Origin: Chloroflexota bacterium
Lineage (GTDB): Bacteria > Chloroflexota > Dehalococcoidia > GIF9 > UBA5629
NCBI GenBank assembly: GCA_026389655.1
Contig: JAPLHL010000112.1
Span: 1 to 6,441 of the forward strand
Direction: 5' to 3'
DNA: 6,441 bases
Both the position numbers and the translations under genes were made by a program. How positions within the stretch are numbered: the stretch's first letter is position 1; each line of letters begins with the position of its first letter. Below are positions 5,492 to 6,441 of this stretch, in pieces. A model generated the notes under the pieces. The model was not told where the DNA came from, searched no databases, and saw nothing but the letters and a program-made list of their open reading frames with translations.

Positions 5492-5674
5492 ATGAAAGAA
5501 TCTATAATGGAAATAATTGTTTGCCCGGTATGCAAAGGGCCGCTCGAACTGAGTGTTACCGAAAGGAAAGACGGTGAAATATACAGCGGGACCCTCCTTT
5601 GCCGCAAGTGCGATCATTCCTACCCCATCCAGGAGAGCATCCCCAACCTGCTCCCGCCCGACATAAACAGCTAG
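5492..5674 (+). CDS. Trm112-family-like zinc protein (60 aa)
   Basis: Short protein with CPVC at 11-14 and CRKC at 37-40, followed by 'YPIQESIPNLLPPD'. That is the usual build of the Trm112/YcaR (UPF0434) family: a zinc knuckle on a small beta sheet, ending in the conserved Ile-Pro-x-Leu-Leu-Pro. Trm112 proteins bind and activate several methyltransferases that modify tRNA, rRNA or release factors, and bacterial relatives are thought to act in a similar way. The first Met gives the 'MKESIMEIIVCPVC' start usual for such proteins. The ribosome site is only moderate (CGGCGGGAT upstream). Its stop is 7 nt from the stop of the convergent queD gene, with no clear terminator between them. Confidence 0.82.
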   Translation: MKESIMEIIVCPVCKGPLELSVTERKDGEIYSGTLLCRKCDHSYPIQESIPNLLPPDINS

Positions 5675-5681
5675 ACCTTTC

Positions 5682-6050
5682 TCAGTCCGGTTTGTAAGTG
5701 GCACACGATCCAGGGGACTCCCAGACTTCCACGCTGTCCAGCTCCACATCACCGTCAATAAGAGGCGACAGGCGGTCAAATACCGTTTTCGCCACGTTTT
5801 CAGATGAGGGATTAATCCGGTTAAACGGCGGCACTTCATTCAGGCACTGGTGATCATAAGGCCCCAGGATTTCATTGACCTGCTTTTTCAATTCGGTAAA
5901 ATCATAGGCCATCCCGGTTTTATTCAATTTAGCCGACCGCAGTTTGACCACCAACTTAAACCTGTGACCGTGCAGCCGTTCGCACTTGCCGCCGTATTCC
6001 CTGAGAAAATGCGCCGCGTCAAAGCTTTCTTCCACCGAAATATAATACAT
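5682..6050 (-). CDS. queD: 6-pyruvoyltetrahydropterin / 6-carboxytetrahydropterin synthase family protein with CExxHGH motif
   Basis: 122 residues, a normal length for the family. Zinc ligands are H14 ('FDAAHFL') and H27/H29 ('HGH'), catalytic Cys23, H67 in 'PYDHQCLN', and the pterin-anchoring Glu111 in 'VWESPG'. The active-site segment reads C23-E24-R25-L26-H27-G28-H29. It combines the Cys of QueD (CxxxHGH; queuosine precursor synthesis from dihydroneopterin triphosphate) with the Glu of the PTPS-III group (ExxHGH), which makes 6-hydroxymethyldihydropterin for folate. Proteins with both residues are reported to serve both pathways. The gene starts one base after the folK stop, with its ribosome site (GCAGGAGT) inside the folK end, so translation is probably coupled. 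This placement supports a folate role. The symbol reflects the family; the exact in vivo product is undecided. Confidence 0.88.
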   Translation of the reverse strand: MYYISVEESFDAAHFLREYGGKCERLHGHRFKLVVKLRSAKLNKTGMAYDFTELKKQVNEILGPYDHQCLNEVPPFNRINPSSENVAKTVFDRLSPLIDGDVELDSVEVWESPGSCATYKPD

Positions 6051-6051
6051 A

Positions 6052-6441
6052 TCAACTCCTGCCGAAATCTAAGGCCAACTCACCCCATTTCTCCACCCGC
6101 TGGCCCTTCATCAACTCGCTAAGCAATTGCTGCATAGTTTTATGTAAAGCAGGGTGAGTAAACTGAGGCGCTATTTGCACCATGGACACCAGTACAAAGG
6201 CCCGCTCCTGCAAACGCGGGTGCGGTATTTCCAGCCCCCCCTGGCTAATTACCTGATCGTCATAAAACAAAATATCCAGGTCTATGGGGCGGGGCGCGTT
6301 GCGGAAAGATTCCTGCCGCCCTACTTCTTTCTCGGTCTTCCTCAATAGTGTGAGCACGGCGAGGGGCCTGGCATCTGTTTCAAAGCTGATAACGCAATTC
6401 AGGAAGTCGGGCTGGTCTGTAAATCCCACCGGCCCGGTCTC
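6052..6441 (-). CDS. folK: 2-amino-4-hydroxy-6-hydroxymethyldihydropteridine diphosphokinase (HPPK), C-terminal part
   Basis: The frame is open to the right edge (read back from 6441: E-T-G-P-V-G-F-T-D-Q-P), so the N-terminus is missing. The visible part covers most of the enzyme. It includes 'DQPDFLNCV' (pterin-binding Asn), the region 'RNAPRPIDLDILFYDD' with the metal- and ATP-binding Asp residues, and 'PHPRLQERAFVL', the HPPK signature. The enzyme transfers pyrophosphate from ATP to 6-hydroxymethyldihydropterin, the step before dihydropteroate synthase in folate synthesis. The following gene in the operon is queD-like, one base away, where many genomes have folB next to folK. This supports a pterin supply through the PTPS-type enzyme. 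The downstream part, from about residue 85 of the visible sequence, is normal for the family and ends in GRS. Confidence 0.93.
   Translation of the reverse strand, partial: ETGPVGFTDQPDFLNCVISFETDARPLAVLTLLRKTEKEVGRQESFRNAPRPIDLDILFYDDQVISQGGLEIPHPRLQERAFVLVSMVQIAPQFTHPALHKTMQQLLSELMKGQRVEKWGELALDFGRS

Noticed and set aside
5432..5839. A 135-codon open frame on the minus strand
   Set aside because: It runs antisense through the Trm112-like gene and out of frame through queD; it contains no plausible domain.
1..6441. CRISPR array, tRNA or rRNA genes, insertion sequence or phage genes
   Set aside because: I saw no regularly spaced repeats, cloverleaf sequences, transposase motifs or terminal inverted repeats. 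The 80-nt repeat has only two copies and is explained by a gene 5' end.

Overview
The window looks like chromosomal DNA from an anaerobic bacterium. It carries a ferredoxin-type disulfide reductase with a rubredoxin domain, a LarA-type racemase relative, purine-derived pterin genes and many small Cys-rich proteins. It also has bacterial Shine-Dalgarno sites and sigma70-like promoters. The mix recalls Dehalococcoidia (Chloroflexota) or anaerobic Firmicutes, but this taxonomic guess is weak and rests on protein style only.

Layout. (1) 1-2397, plus strand: a three-gene operon made of the C-terminal part of a LarA/DUF2088-like protein, an unrecognised 71-residue Cys protein, and a 498-residue flavin disulfide oxidoreductase. 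The last keeps the signature of 2-ketopropyl-coenzyme M oxidoreductase/carboxylase (2-KPCC). A strong hairpin terminator closes the operon at 2425-2454. (2) 2485-2781, minus strand: a 49-residue single-span membrane protein with its own promoter and terminator. (3) 2908-3144, plus strand: a zinc-ribbon protein whose 3' end overlaps by 8 bp a convergent, frameshifted SGNH-like gene (3137-3786, minus). Upstream of that gene lies a diverged second copy of its own 5' end, at a period of 80 nt. (4) 3929-4719, minus strand: a two-gene redox operon of glutaredoxin-like protein and ferredoxin:disulfide reductase-rubredoxin fusion. It is driven from a compact divergent promoter region (4773-4840). (5) 4878-5368, plus strand, from the other side of that region: an isochorismatase-like hydrolase gene broken by a small deletion that removes its catalytic cysteine. 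(6) 5369-5674: a structured leader with a possible 16-residue peptide, then a Trm112-like zinc protein. (7) 5682-6441, minus strand: a folK-queD pair, with folK running off the right edge. The QueD protein carries the combined CExxHGH motif.

The most notable item is the 2-KPCC-like enzyme. The Phe/His pair that replaces the usual His/Glu dyad is present, as are the redox Cys pair and the two Arg that hold the coenzyme M sulfonate. Two substrate-pocket His positions are changed, and the NAD(P)-site residue is acidic. This suggests a related reductive cleavage or carboxylation on a different thioether, in an operon context (LarA-like plus a small Cys protein) that I do not recognise as a described pathway. 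The other main observations are two broken genes, the tandem 5'-end duplication, the FDR/glutaredoxin module, and the folK-queD coupling that suggests a FolB bypass.
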